From the NCBI RefSeq assembly GCF_002575655.3, contig NC_053040.3, positions 464,428,780 to 464,492,779 on the forward strand: 64,000 bases of DNA, given 5' to 3'. The DNA comes from Aegilops tauschii subsp. strangulata. Lineage: Eukaryota > Streptophyta > Magnoliopsida > Poales > Poaceae. Under the pieces are notes generated by a model. That model was given only the letters and a program-made list of their open reading frames with translations. It had not been told where the DNA came from and did not search any database. This document shows positions 11,437-22,773 of the stretch, in pieces. Position 1 is the stretch's first letter. Each line of letters starts with the position of its first letter. The position numbers and the translations under genes were made by a program.

Positions 11437-12489
11437 TCATGGGGGCGGTAGCGGGTAATAGTATTCTCCTTTGGGATCTATGACCTGGTCGAGCAAAAAT
11501 CCCGCTATTTCCTCTTGAAGTGCTCGTATGCGCTCTGTTGGTAGGAGCTGGTCCCGCACCTCTTTGAAATGTTAAGAAGGAGATCAATATGCATGTGTAT
11601 TAGTTGTGTGACTAGATATCGACAATCATGTAAGATTTGTGAATAGTGTTCTGGCAAACGTACCCAGTCCTGTCTATCAGATCTGCTCCTTTCGGACGCC
11701 ATCATGCGAATGTTCTCGCAAACGTAGTATGCACACACTTCAGTCCCCGGCGCCTGCTTGAGGGCCTTTACGAGAATAGAATTTAATCAGATAATTATTA
11801 ATCAAACATGTTAATTAATGGTATTGAAACAAGAATTAAAGAGACGGTAGCTAGCTAGCTAGTACTACATAATTACTTACCTTGGGTCGATACCAACATA
11901 GCTTTTGTCGCCATTTTCCTGGAGTCACCTTGATGTACTTTGCCCAAGCCCTGCCCGCCAGCAAAGAAAATTAATAAAGGGGTTATTAAAAATAGTTCAT
12001 ATCAGGAAATGACGAACTAAATAGGCCGAGATATAGTTAATAATGATTGAAATTACCTGTTGACTATCCCCTTCACGATGCTGTAGTCACTTTCTTTTTT
12101 AAGTAGTGAGTCCAGTACTTCAACTTTTCCTTCGTCAACTTTAATGTCTAACAAGATCCAGTGGAAGCTGCATGCGCATAAGTTTGCATGTATAAATTAA
12201 GTGGGCATGTGCATAACACTAATCAACTATAACCCTAAACCCTATACACTTATTAACATCTAGCTAGTAAGCAAAAATAGAATTTGTAGTACAAGACAGT
12301 GTGAATCACTCGAAGTTGTAAGGAAGTAGTATATCTTCATTGCTATTGACGCGCTTCAAGAACTCTACCATGTTTTTCTCTACATCTTGTCTACACCATT
12401 CCAATTTCCATGTGTATTCATTAACGGTATTTGGGTCAATGAACCCAATGCCATAGCGTCCAGCTTTTTTCATTTCATACATCTTCATC
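11437..12489 (-). CDS. Ulp1-like (peptidase C48) catalytic exons of the CACTA ORF2
   Basis: Five exons with GT-AG borders join in frame: 12489-12310, 12167-12057, 11950-11881, 11765-11664 and 11559-11437 (stop 11439-11437). They encode YGIGFIDP, then FHWILLDI with the catalytic His, VLDSLLKK with the catalytic Asp, then QAPGTEVCAYYVCENIR with the oxyanion Gln and nucleophile Cys, ending DPKGEYYYPLPPP. This order (His, Asp, Gln, Cys) is that of Ulp1/SENP SUMO proteases. No lesion is visible within these five exons. C48 domains are known passengers of plant CACTA and Mutator elements; whether this one cleaves SUMO is unknown. The upstream exon carries a stop (12648-12646), so a full-length protein is not expected. 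Confidence 0.8.
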
Positions 12490-13512
12490 CTGCATAATAC
12501 CACAGAAAAGAATATATAGTGAGGATATATAATTACAGGTAATTAATGATCAATCAATGAGCACTAGAGCTGGCTTGAGACTTAAATTACAGAAAGAAAT
12601 CACTTACAGACAATAGCAATTGTCGAGTGCATCTTGATTGAATAACTAAAATAGTTCTGAATACTCAACGGACAGAGCTTTCTTATTGAAGTAATGATCT
12701 TCCTCGACTTGCACCATGAGGGACTCTCGATTGGAAATCTTGGTAATTTTCATGTACCAATCATGCAATTCATACATTCTCGTTGGGAGGTTCTTGACCT
12801 CCTCGGGCTCGACCAAAGGTTGGCCCAGGACATATTTCCGTTGTATTTCCTCCTCTCTAAGCGGAGACATGGGCTCGATATCGAGGAGTTGTTCAACAGT
12901 GATCTTGAGCATTTCAGCCTGCATTATATGCTCCTCGGTTATTACCACATCGCCCAGCTCGGGAACGTAAACGGTTTGCCCACAATAATATTGGGCGCGC
13001 GTACTCTCATGTGTTGTTGGCACAACAAGCAGGGGGGTCGATTGCGTCGCGTGTTCTCCCAGCTGGGGAACGGTTTTCCCGCATTTTTTGATAGCTGCTT
13101 GTTGGCTCGAGCTTGAGCTCGCTTCTTTCTGTAGTCGTGCTCGATGTGCCTTCCTGATTTGGTGCTCATAGTCTGAGTCAACAGGCTTGGGAGCTGGTGG
13201 TCTAGCCATACGAATAAAGTGGTCAATCTTTTCCTCGGGCACTTTCTCCCTCGGCGGCGTTGCCGGTTTCGGTCGAAAATGAGCGTCCACTTCGGCCTGC
13301 ACTATTGCATCGTTTTGCTCCTCGGTCATGTCATAAGGCCTCTGAGGAAGAGGAGCGAGGCTGCTTGGACCATATTTATATCGCTTGTCTCCGCCTGTAC
13401 TTTCTGTACTACCTCGACTTGTACCGCTACGCACCATAGCTGCGGCGTGTCTCTTCTGCGATTGCTTAGGCAGCGGAGACGGCTGACGTGGCTTAGTTAG
13501 AGCAGGAGGAGT

Positions 13513-13690
13513 GGCCTGACGCTGTGCCGGACTTGAAGCAGGAGGTGTGGCCTGACACGGTGTCGGACTTGAAGCAGGAGGTGTGGCCTGACGCTGTGCC
13601 GGACTTGAAGCAGGAGGTGTGGCCTGACACGGTGTCAGACTTGAAACAGGAGGAGTGGCCTGACGCTGTGCCGGACTTGAAGCAAGAGTC
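13513..13690 (-). repeat. Pro-rich coding minisatellite, 42-bp unit
   Basis: About four to five tandem copies of a 42-bp unit (CCTGACGCTGTGCCGGACTT and variants on the plus strand) encode a 14-residue repeat of the type SPAQRQATPPASSP on the minus strand. It lies in the linker between the DUF8039-like block and the Ulp1 half of ORF2, likely a flexible, length-variable segment. The plus-strand frame at 13524-13793 is only its mirror. Confidence 0.75.
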
Positions 13691-15879
13691 TGCTCATGCG
13701 TTCGTGGACTTGGAGGAGCGGGAGTCTGCTGACACGGTGGCGGACTTCGAGGAGGAGTCGGCAGACACGGTGTCGGTGGACTCTGAAAGATGATGCAATC
13801 CTTTCTCCATAGGATGATACGATGTATGGCCTCTCCCAGTGTGTGCTTGTCGTCACCTCCAGGAATGTCAAGCTCTAGCCCCGAATATGGGTCCACCACC
13901 TCATCAACCAAGACACGAGCATAGCTCGCTGGAGTCGGGGCGCAATGGAAGGTTGCTTCGGGGGTAATTGTAAAAGCAACGGCGTCCGCCACCTTCATGG
14001 ATATGTTCTTCATTTTGAAGTGTAGCTCACAGTTAGTGTTCTCTATGATGTCATCCACAGGGTATGTATCCAGCAGTGCGTCGCCCGGGGCGGACCAACG
14101 CTGCTTCTCGGCATGGATGGGACGGTGCTATCCAATGCTGGATGATCATCTGCTTGCTGCTGCCGCTGCTGAGACCCCCTTCCCTGGCTAAGTGAGTCGA
14201 TCTACTGCTGTTGTTGCTGCTGGAATTTGAGTGCCAAGTCCGCGTGCCTTGCTTCTAGGCCTTGAAGGTGTTCCGCGTCCTGCTTCCTCTGCTCCTCCTC
14301 CAGCTTCCTCTTCTTCTCCTCCTCCATCTTCTTTCTTGCACGGGTCCTGTAGTCATCGTTCCATTCCAAAAAGCCCTCATACCAGGGAATAACGCCCTTG
14401 CCTCGTGTTCTTCCCGGGTGTTCAGGATTTCCCAGGGCGCGCGTAAGCTCGTCGTTCTCTCTGTTGGGCGTGAACACCCCCTTTCGAGCATCTTCTATTG
14501 CGTCAAGTAACTTTTGTTCTGCTCCTTTTAGACTTACCTTCTTCGAAACCAGACCTGTCTTCGGGTCCAATGCCCCCCCATGCGCATAGAACCAAGTTCT
14601 GCACCTGGGGGCCAGCTCCTAGTAACCGGAGCGACCCCTGCATCCTCCATCTCTTGCTCAGACTTATCCCACTTAGGCATTGCCACCGCGTAGCCACCTG
14701 GACCCAGCATATGGAACTGCGTCTTTTTTGCGGCATTGGCCTTGTTTTTTCTCGACCGTTCCTTAGATAATTCTGATTACTTGAATTTCACGAAAGCGGG
14801 CAAGTGTTCTCTTTGCTTCTCCAGTGTTCCCTTGAATTCTGGAGTCTTCCTTTCTGCAGCGAGGTAGTTGGCCCATACAATTTTCTTGTGGGATTGAATG
14901 CAATTGCCATCTTGTTAAGAGCAGCGTCCTTGACTTTCTGCACATCTGCATTAGTGAAATAATCTGGTAGGGTGAAATGTTCCATCAGAGATTCCCAAAG
15001 CTTTTGTTTTGCTCTGTCGTCGACCCAAGTAACATCTGGGCGTTTAGTTTTTGGCTCTTTCCATTCCTGAATGGAGATCGGGAGTTGGTCCTTCACAAGA
15101 ACTCCGCACTGATGAACGAACTTGTTCGCAATGTTCTTAGGCGTGAGGGGTTCGACACTAGCTTTGATGGAATCGATGTTGTACTTTACACCATCCTTCA
15201 ACTTTTTGCCCGGGCCGCGCTTTGTCCTGCTGTCTATAGAAGCAGATTTGCTCGATCCGGAGGGCTGAAAGAAGAAAGCTCGATTCGTTAATATATCTTC
15301 AAATAAAAAACATGTGATGATCACTAGATGCCTGCTTATATAAATATACCTCGCCGGTAGTCTTTGTTATTTCAAGATCAACATTGTATTCGTCATCATA
15401 ATCATTGTCTGCATCATCATAATCATAATCATAGTTCATGACTTCATCAGCTCGGTCGTCGAGATCGAATATCTTATCATCACCCTCCCCGGCATTGTTC
15501 AGATATTGGGAGCCGTCATTTGCTTCATTCAGATCATTTGGCCTGCTAGGGCTGCGTATGATCTCGAACAGGGCCTCTTCTCCCTCTCTGCCGGTATTGT
15601 CCGCCATAGCTATTATTTAACTAATACAGAAGAAATAAAAAACAATTTAGTATTCAAATTACAATGCATGGATGCAATCAATAAGGAAAACTGAATCATA
15701 TAGTACATAATATGCATCATCTCGAATAATATATAATCTCGAATACATCGTCTCGAATAATATATAATCTCGAATACATCACTGGCTAGGTAGCTAATAA
15801 ATATCGAATACTATAGAAGAATCTAGGCCACTCGCGGTTCCTGGGGCGCGGGCGGTGGACACCCAAAGACAAGGAACCA

Positions 15880-16233
15880 TCACATGATCATATCTCCGGT
15901 CATCTGCCCAAAGAACCTGCCAGATATTGGAGAACCTGACGTCCATAGCAGCCATGTAGCATGGACGTGCTCGTCCTCCTCCCTGACACGACGACGCACC
16001 ACCTCCGGCGGGGCCGGCTCCCTCTGCACCGAATGTGGCCCACGCGAACGCCACCAAAGGAGATCAGGGTCGACGACGGGACCTGAGGCCGGGTTCCTCA
16101 CCAAGCGGCGCGCCCCTCCAGGTAGCACCTCCCAGTGCCAGCCCGACGGAGCCCAATCCAGGACATGGGTCAGCCGGACGTCGTCGCGAACGGGTCGACG
16201 GCGAGGATGCGGGCCGGGCATCGTCGAGAACAA
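15880..16233 (-). CDS. Hypothetical 117-aa ORF upstream of ORF2 in the CACTA
   Basis: The frame starts MFSTMPGPHPRRRPVRDD at 16233. It is Trp-rich (WAPSGWHWEV, LLWWRSRG, WLLWTSG) and Arg-rich, with a basic N-terminus. I recognise no domain. It lies on the same strand 270 bp upstream of the ORF2 start and could be an independent small protein or a 5' exon. Very similar small frames occur in other wheat CACTA elements as I recall, which favours real coding; nothing else supports it here. Confidence 0.4.
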   Translation of the reverse strand: MFSTMPGPHPRRRPVRDDVRLTHVLDWAPSGWHWEVLPGGARRLVRNPASGPVVDPDLLWWRSRGPHSVQREPAPPEVVRRRVREEDEHVHATWLLWTSGSPISGRFFGQMTGDMIM

Positions 16234-16289
16234 ATACTATATGCCCGCAAAAAGTAACATTTTTTAAATGATTGGATTGTGATAACTAA

Positions 16290-16600
16290 AATTCTATATG
16301 CAAATTCTAACAATTTGACATTAATCTAATTCATCTAACTAAAACTAATTCTAAAATTTTCTAACATTTCTATATATATAACTAACATTTCTATAACATT
16401 TCTAATATTTATATAACTAAAAAACAGAAAAATTGCTAACATTTCTATAAATATTTCTATAACTTAAAAACAGAAAAATTTATAATATTTCTATATAACT
16501 AACATTTCTATAACTAAAAAACAGAAAAATTTCTAACATTTCTATAAATATTTCTATAACTAAAAAACAGAAAATTTTCTATAACTAAAAAACTAAAAAA
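16290..16600. repeat. AT-rich degenerate tandem repeat
   Basis: Irregular copies of AACATTTCTATAACTAAAAA and AACAGAAAAATTT phrases, no coding content. It separates ORF2 from the central regulatory block of the CACTA. Confidence 0.6.
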
Positions 16601-16649
16601 CAATGTGTGTGTGTGTGGACATGGCGGCCGGGGCAGGAGCTCACCGGCG

Positions 16650-16860
16650 AGGCGAGGCGACGGGGGGTGGCGACGGGCGGCGACGACGGGGATGGGGACG
16701 GGGCGGTGACGACGGGGACGGGGACGGGCCAGGCGGGGACGACGGGGCGGGGCGCGGCGACGACGGGGACGGGGACGGGGCGGCGACGACAGGGACGGGG
16801 CGGCGACGTTGGCGTCGACGAGGGGTGGCGACGGGGGGCGGCGGGCGACGGGGCAGAGGA
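16650..16860. repeat. GC-rich (GACGGG)n-type minisatellite
   Basis: Repeated GACGGGGACGGGG and GGCGACGACGGGG units. Long open frames in several phases arise from the repeat and are not taken as genes. Confidence 0.7.
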
Positions 16861-16910
16861 GAAGAAGCAGATGAGAAACTGAATTTTTTGAAGTGTTTTC
16901 TTATATAGGA

Positions 16911-17170
16911 TGGGCCTTTAGTACCGGTTGGAGCGACCAACCGGTACTAAAGGTCAATTTGGCCAGGCCAAGCGGCGGGAAGCGCCCGCCTTTAGTACCG
17001 GGTGGTGGCTCCAACCGGTACTAAAGACCCTCCGTTTAATACCGGTTTGAGCCACCACCCGGCAATAAAGGTGGTGCGCTGGCGCAGGTGCGGTGCGTCA
17101 TGCTTAGTCCCACCTCGCTAGCCGAGGGGCGTCTGCACTGGTTTATAAGCCCCAGTGCGGTAGCTCTCTC
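16911..17170. promoter_or_regulatory. Mid-element block of TIR-type motifs with a TATA box
   Basis: Two inverted pairs of the subterminal motif occur here: CCTTTAGTACCGGTTGG facing CCAACCGGTACTAAAGG at 16915-16953, and a second pair at about 16989-17026. They are followed by TTTATAAG at about 17142 on the plus strand. Sites of the same type as the element ends, placed between the two transposase loci, suggest an internal promoter or repression site. The TATA points against the flanking minus-strand genes. Confidence 0.5.
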
Positions 17171-17987
17171 GAGCTCCTCTCCAAAGCAGGCGTACTGGGC
17201 CTAAATGTTCTATGCTGCCCTGTGGGCCTACTGGGCCTTTGTGGGCCTGCATCCTGGCCCAACAACAGGTTCAGTTTCTAGTCGTATGCAGGCCGCTGTG
17301 GCGCAGTAGGCGGGCTTTTTTATTTTCTTATTTTTTTTGCTTTATTTATTTTTGTTTTATTTATTTTTGAGTTGTTTTTTTGCTGTATTTAGAGTTTCTT
17401 TGTGAATATTTTTGCTTTAGGTACAAAAAATTACAAACTTTCTATTAGTGCCGGTAGTTTACAAATTTGAATAGTTTACATTTTGAATTATTTGAAATTT
17501 GTGTGAATCACTAGTTTGTGAATAACTTAACTTTGAAAATAGATTTTCAGTGATTCTTTTTTCTTATGTTTAATATTAGTGTGTTTTATCATTATATTCA
17601 ATTTGGTAATGCTTAGGTTATTTAAAAAATGAAATGCCTTTGTAATGGATGAGTTTTTGTCCGAAACCCTCATACTTCGAAAGAGATTGTCCATTTTATA
17701 CACGAAGTGCATCCAGTTTTTGCGGTAACCCTCTCTACTTTTTTGCACATGCTATGTGGGTGAAATTATGATACCATGCCAACTTTCAACCTTTTCTGAG
17801 TTCATTTGAAATGCTTTTCAATTTCAGGGTCATTTAGCTGAAAAAATCAGTAAATGCATGAAAGAATTTGTTTGCACATAAAATTTCTTCGCGTTTCAAA
17901 TGCCAAAACACATAACTACCCTAACTTTTACAGAGATTCCCTCCTGGGTGTGAAACACAGAAGAAAGTGATGATAGTGAAGCCGATC
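17171..17987. other. Non-coding spacer downstream of tnp2
   Basis: T-rich and otherwise featureless sequence between the central block and the end of the tnp2 reading. The small frame 17527-17748 shows no motif. Confidence 0.5.
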
Positions 17988-20900
17988 ACATCCCAGATCT
18001 TTGGGTGTGAAACTTTTTCTTCGCGTATGTCCCTTTGCGCCGTTGCCATGGAAAATCTTGATCATTTAACTGGATGCTCGGGTCAATATTCACTGTGAAT
18101 GGAGCAATTTCATCAAACTTTTCATAATCTTCTGACATGTCTGTCTTGTCATCCACTCCCACGATGTTTCTCTTCCCAAAAAGAACTATGTGGCGCTTTG
18201 GCTCATCGTATGATGCATTCGCTTCCTTATCTTTTTTTTCTCAGCTTGGTAGACATATCCTTCACATAGAAAACCTGTGCCACATCATTAGCTAGGACGA
18301 ATGGTTCGTCTGCATACGCAAGATTGTTGAGATCCACTGTTGTCATTCCATACTGCGGGTCTTCCGTTACCCCATATCGTGTCATATTGACCCATTTGCA
18401 CCGAAACAAAGGTACCTTCAAACCACGTCCATAGTTAAGTTCCCATATCTCCTCTATGTAACCATAATATGTTTCCTTTCCCGTCTTGGTTGTTGCATCA
18501 AAGCGGACACCACTGTTTTGGTTGGTGCTCTTCTTATCTTGGGCGATCGTGTAAAATGTATTACCATTTATCTCGTACCCTTTGAAAGTCATTATATTCA
18601 AAGATGGTAACTGGGACAGCGAGTACAGGTCATCTTCAATAGAGGCGTCATGCATGGTACGTGTCTGCAACCAGCCGGCGAAACTCCTGGTTTGTTCACG
18701 TGTAATCCAGTCATCAGACCGCTCCAGGTGTTTGGAGCGTAGAAAATTCTTGTGTTCGTCCATATACAGAGCCACCAAGGCAGAATTCTGTATAACTGTG
18801 TAGTGTGCTTCAGTGAGAGAATGTCCGTCCATACATATTTTTTGATTCCCTCCTAGCGTGCCTTTTCCATCCAGTCTGCCCTTATGCCGCGATTCAGGAA
18901 CACCAATCGGCTTAAGGTCAGGAATAAAGTCAATACAAAACTCAATGACCTCCTCATTTTCATGGCCCTTGGAGATGCTTCCTTCTGGCCTAGCACGGTT
19001 ATGAACATATTTCTTTAAGACTCCCATGAACCTCTCAAAGGGGAACATATTGTGTAGAAATACAGGACCCAAAACGTTAATCTCTTCGCTTAGGTGAACT
19101 AGGACGTGTGTCATGATGTTGAAGAAGGATGGTGGGAACACCAACTCGAAACTGACAAGACATTGCACCAAATCATTCTCTAACCTTGGTATGATTTCTG
19201 GATCGATTACCTTCTGAGAGATTGCATTGAGGAATGCACATAGCTTCACAATGTCTAATCGAACGTTATCCGGTAGAAGCCCCCTCAATGCAACCGGAAG
19301 CAGTTGCGTCATAATCACGTGGCAGTCATGAGACTTTAGGTTCTGGAACTTTTTCTCTGCCATGTTTATTATTCCCTTTATATTCGACGAGAAGCCAGAC
19401 GGTACCTTAATACTGAGCAGGCATTCAAAGAAGATTTCCTTCTCTTCTTTGGTAAGAGCGTAGCTGGCATGACCCTGATGTATGCCGTCTTTTCCATTCA
19501 TACGTTGCTGGTCCTCCCGTGCCTCAGGTGTATCTTTTGTCTTCCCATACACGCCCAAGAAGCCAAGCAGGATCACGCAAAGATTCTTCGTCACATCCAT
19601 CACGTCGATTGCAGAGCGGACCTCTAGATCTTTCCAATAGGGCAGGTCCCAAAATATAGATTTCTTCTTCCACATGGGTGCGCGTCCGTCAGCGTCATTC
19701 GGAACAGGTTGTCCGCCAGGACCCTTTCGAAAGACTACCTTCAAATCCTTGACCATATCATGTACATCAGCACCAGTACGGTGGCGAGGCTTCGTCCGAT
19801 GATCCGCCTCACCTTTGAAATGCTTGCCTTTCTTTCTTACGGGATGCCTGCTCGGAAGAAATCAACGATGTCCGAGGTACACATTCTTCCTACAATTGTC
19901 CAAATATATGCCGTCAGTATCATCCAAACAGTGCGTGCATGCACGGTATCCCTTGTTTGTCTGTACTGAAAGGTTACTGAGAGCAAGCCAATCATTGATG
20001 GTCACAAACAGCAAGGCCTTTAGGTCAAATTCTTCCCCCATGTGCTCATCCCACACACGTACACCTGTTCCATTCCACAGCTGTAAGAGTTCTTCAACTA
20101 ATGGCCTTAGGTACACATCAATGTCGTTGCCGGGTTGCTTAGGGCCTTGGATGAGCACTGGCATCATAATGAACTTCCGCTTCATGCACAACCAAGGAGG
20201 AAGGTTATACAAACATAGAGTCACAAGCCAGGTGCTATGGTTGCTGCTCTGCTCCCCAAAAGGATTCATGCCATCTGCGCTTAGACCAAACCATACGTTC
20301 CTTGCGTCATCTGCAAACTCCTTCCCGTACTTTCTCTCAATTTTCTCCACTGCGACCCGTCAGCGGGTACTCTCAACTTTCCGTCTTTCTTACGGTCTTC
20401 TCTGTGCCATCGCATCGCCTTGGCATGCTCTTTGTTTTGGAACAAACGTTTCAACCGTGGTATTATAGGAGCATACCACATCACCTTGGCAGGAATCTTC
20501 TTCCTGGGGCGCTCGCCCTCGACATCACCAGGGTCATCGCGCCTGATCTTATAGCGCAATGCACCGCATACTGGGCAAGCGTTCAAATCCTCGTACTCAC
20601 CGCGGTAGAGGATGCAGTCATTAGGGCATGCATGTATCTTCTGCACCTCTAACCCTAGAGGGCAGACAGCCTTCTTTGCTTCGTACGTACTCTCGGGCAA
20701 TTCATTGTCCTTTGGAAGCATATTCTGTATCATTACCAGCAACTTTCCACATCCCTTGTCAGATACACCATTCTCTGCCTTCCATTGCAGCAATTCCAGT
20801 GTGGTGCCCAACTTTTTCTTGTCAGCTTCGCAATTCGGGTACAACAATTTCTTGTGATCCTCTAACATGCGCTGCAACTTCTTCTTCTCCAAATCACTTG

Positions 20901-21324
20901 TGCAGTTTCTCTTTGCATCGGCAATGGCCCGACCTAGATCATCAGCGGGCTCATCTGATGCCTCTTCTTCAGCTTCTTCCCGCATTGCCAGCTCAGCTTC
21001 TTCCCCCATTGTTGTATCATCGTATTCAGGGAACCCATGGCCAGGATAGCTGTCATCGTCCTCTTCTTCTTCATTGTCTTCCATCATAACCCCTCTTTCT
21101 CCGTGCTTGGTCCAAACATTATAGTGGGGCATGAAACCGGACTTAAACAGGTGGACGTGAATGGTTCTTGACGTAGAGTAATTGTGATCATTCTTACAGA
21201 CTAAACATGGACAAGGCATAAAACCATCCGCCCGCTTGTTTGCCTCAACCGCAAGCAGAAAAGTTTGCACGCCATTAATGAACTCGGGAGAGAATCGGTC
21301 ATCGTACATCCATTGTCGGCTCAT
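17988..21324 (-). pseudogene. CACTA transposase (tnp2 family), three lesions
   Basis: Start chosen at MSRQWMYDDRFSPEF (21324); an in-frame Met lies two codons upstream. Domains in order: Transposase-associated N-terminal domain with CPCLVCKN, an acidic linker, zinc-type CPNDCILYRG and CPVCGALRY, the tnp2 core (GLSADGMNPFGEQSS and GNDIDVYLRPLVEELL with likely catalytic Asp residues, and CTHCLDD), then DUF4218-like (ISQKVIDPEIIPRL, VLVHLSEEI) and DUF4216-like (YGYIEEIWELNYG) regions. Breaks: one A lost in the A run near 20338, TGA at 19864-19862 where relatives read Arg (CGA), and one extra A in the run near 18231-18238 that moves the last 70 or so codons (to 17988) out of frame. The enzyme would cut and paste the element. 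Confidence 0.85.
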
Positions 21325-21413
21325 CTTCATTACACAACACCGAATAGACCAAATTAATACAAGTTCATACATAAAGTTCATACAAGACTTAAATGCAACA
21401 AACAAATAACTCT

Positions 21414-21858
21414 CTAACTAAAGAATTTAAATGCAACAACAAATGCGATCAAGATCGCAACTAAGGTAACAATTGATCCAGCAGCATAATGATACCAAGC
21501 CTCACTATCAATGGCATATTTTCTAATCTTTCTAATCTTCAAGCGCATTTTCTCCATCTTGATCTTGTGATCATCGACAACATCGGCAACATGCAACTCC
21601 AATTCCATCTTCCCCCCCTCAATTCTTTTCAATTTTTCTTTCAAATACTCATTTTCTCTTTCAACTAAATTTAACCTCTCGACAATAGGGTCGGTTGGAA
21701 TTTCCGGTTCACAAACCTCCTAGACAAAAATATCTATGTCAACTTGATGGGCATAATTTGTCATAAACACGAAATGCAACAACTAGTTTTAAAAGAGAAT
21801 ATACCACATCCGAATCATAACAAGGACGAGGGCCGACGGGGACGGATATCAAAACCAT
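21414..21858 (-). CDS. CACTA-encoded 119-aa coiled-coil protein with C-terminal membrane segment
   Basis: Two exons join in frame: 21858-21805 (MVLISVPVGPRPCYDSDV) and 21719-21414, with donor GTG|GTATAT and acceptor CTAG|GAG. Residues about 29-90 are a charged helix of coiled-coil character (ERLNLVERENEYLKEKLKRI and onward). The last 25 or so residues (AAGSIVTLVAILIAFVVAFK, then FFS) form one hydrophobic helix ending at the stop, the layout of a tail-anchored protein. It lies directly upstream of tnp2 on the same strand. No lesion is visible, in contrast to its neighbours. I know no function for it; the gene model is from sequence and should be tested with transcripts. Confidence 0.6.
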
Positions 21859-22369
21859 GGCATTATGTATAACAAACAACGTACGGGTAAGATAATTATA
21901 CGATTAACTATATATCCAAATCACACAAACATCAATTTGGTAATGTAAAACATTCATGGACAAGAGGCTCACCACAAGGTGGTGCCGGCGACGGAACGGT
22001 GCGGGCGATCGACTGTGGTTACGACGGAGATTTAGAAGGCACTAAGTAAACCACACCTACATATGCAAACTAAGTGTTAGTTTTGACCACAAATTGCATA
22101 TAAATCAAATACTAGCACATATATTTTCTACCAAATTACTAAACTCATAAATTAATCACTATACAAAGCATTGCAAGAGCTAATCTAGCAATGAGAGATG
22201 AAAGGACAAAGTTGCTAACCTTTGTGATCATTTGAATGGATGGGGGCCTTCAAATCTTGACAAATTTTGGGAAAAATGTGTGATGAGCTCGAGAGGAAGA
22301 GGGGAAGAACAGAGAGGAAAGGGGAAAGGGGAAGAACAGAGCGAGCTCGGGTGGATGGAGGGTTTATGT

Positions 22370-22625
22370 AGGACGACCTTTAGCACCGGTTCGTGCCATG
22401 AACCGGTACTAAAGGTGCTGGAGAGGCCCCGGACTGACAACATCCTGCCACCACTCACTTTAGTACCGGTCCGTGGCACGAACCGGTGCTAAAGGTCAGC
22501 CACGAACCGGTACTAATGAAAGCGGCTGGCTAGCCGTTGGAACCGGCACTAATGCACACATTAGTGCCGGCTCAAAAGCAAACCGGCACTAATGTGCTTG
22601 ACATTTGACCATTTTTCTACTAGTG
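22370..22625. repeat. Right terminus and subterminal repeats of the CACTA
   Basis: Paired motifs such as CTTTAGCACCGGTTCG with GAACCGGTACTAAAGG, and ACATTAGTGCCGG with CCGGCACTAATGTG, lead to the end CTACTAGTG. They mirror the left-end array. Confidence 0.8.
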
Positions 22626-22773
22626 GCCCGAAGCTGTCTAAATTCTTCTCTTGTGTGTTGATCCGCCTCGCGTCTCTCGTCCTGCTCAACCCCTCTCAAA
22701 CTATCACATAGATGCGTTGGCCTAACGACTAAGCCCTTTTCATGAAGACATTTGCCGTGACAAATTCACAACA

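Larger units (their letters stand above)
11437..15607 (-). pseudogene. CACTA ORF2: Transposase_24 plus Ulp1 protein, degraded
   Basis: The reading starts MADNTGREGEEALFEI at 15607. The first exon (to 15350) is very acidic with D/Y runs; the second starts at 15264. A Transposase_24-type region (Ptta/En/Spm family) follows in pieces at about 15264-14770 and 14570-14202, then a Gln-rich stretch, a DUF8039-like block at the start of 14058-12646, a Pro-rich repeat segment and the Ulp1 exons. Lesions I can place: base losses near 14908, 14610 and 14100, stops at about 14778, at 14204-14202 and at 12648-12646. The last reads TAG where relatives, as I recall them, have Gln (CAG). The exon ending at 12608 joins the exon at 12489 in frame. 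In related elements this protein binds subterminal repeats. Confidence 0.72.
10989..22625 (-). mobile_element. CACTA (DTC, En/Spm-like) DNA transposon, 11.6 kb, complete ends
   Basis: The left end is CACTAGTGCAGAGCC at 10989; the right end at 22625 reads CACTAGTAGAAAAATGG on the minus strand. Both are flanked by the 3-bp duplication GCC (10986-10988 and 22626-22628), and the LTR sequence is continuous across the insert. Subterminal arrays of TTTAGTGCCGGTT/TTTAGTACCGG in both directions occupy both ends. Three coding loci lie on the minus strand: a 119-aa coiled-coil/TM protein (21858-21414), tnp2 transposase (21324-17988) and a Transposase_24/Ulp1 protein (15607-11437). tnp2 and the Ulp1 protein carry lesions, so the copy is complete in structure but probably not autonomous. 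Confidence 0.93.
10492..22773 (+). repeat. 5' LTR of the outer element, split by the CACTA
   Basis: Pieces 10492-10988 and 22629-22773 join cleanly after removal of the CACTA and one GCC. The resulting length of about 642 bp agrees with the 649-bp solo LTR at 33990. U3 contains repeated GACTCAC phrases. TTATATAAGG at 10828-10837 is the likely TATA box. Confidence 0.85.

Noticed and set aside
13524..13793. 89-aa acidic repeat protein on the plus strand
   Set aside because: Mirror of the Pro-rich minisatellite coding region of ORF2 on the minus strand.
16603..16940. Gly/Asp/Arg-rich frames
   Set aside because: Translation of a GACGGG-type minisatellite in several phases.
20302..21089. Plus-strand frames across the tnp2 region
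   Set aside because: Antisense to a clearly recognisable transposase; no motif of their own.
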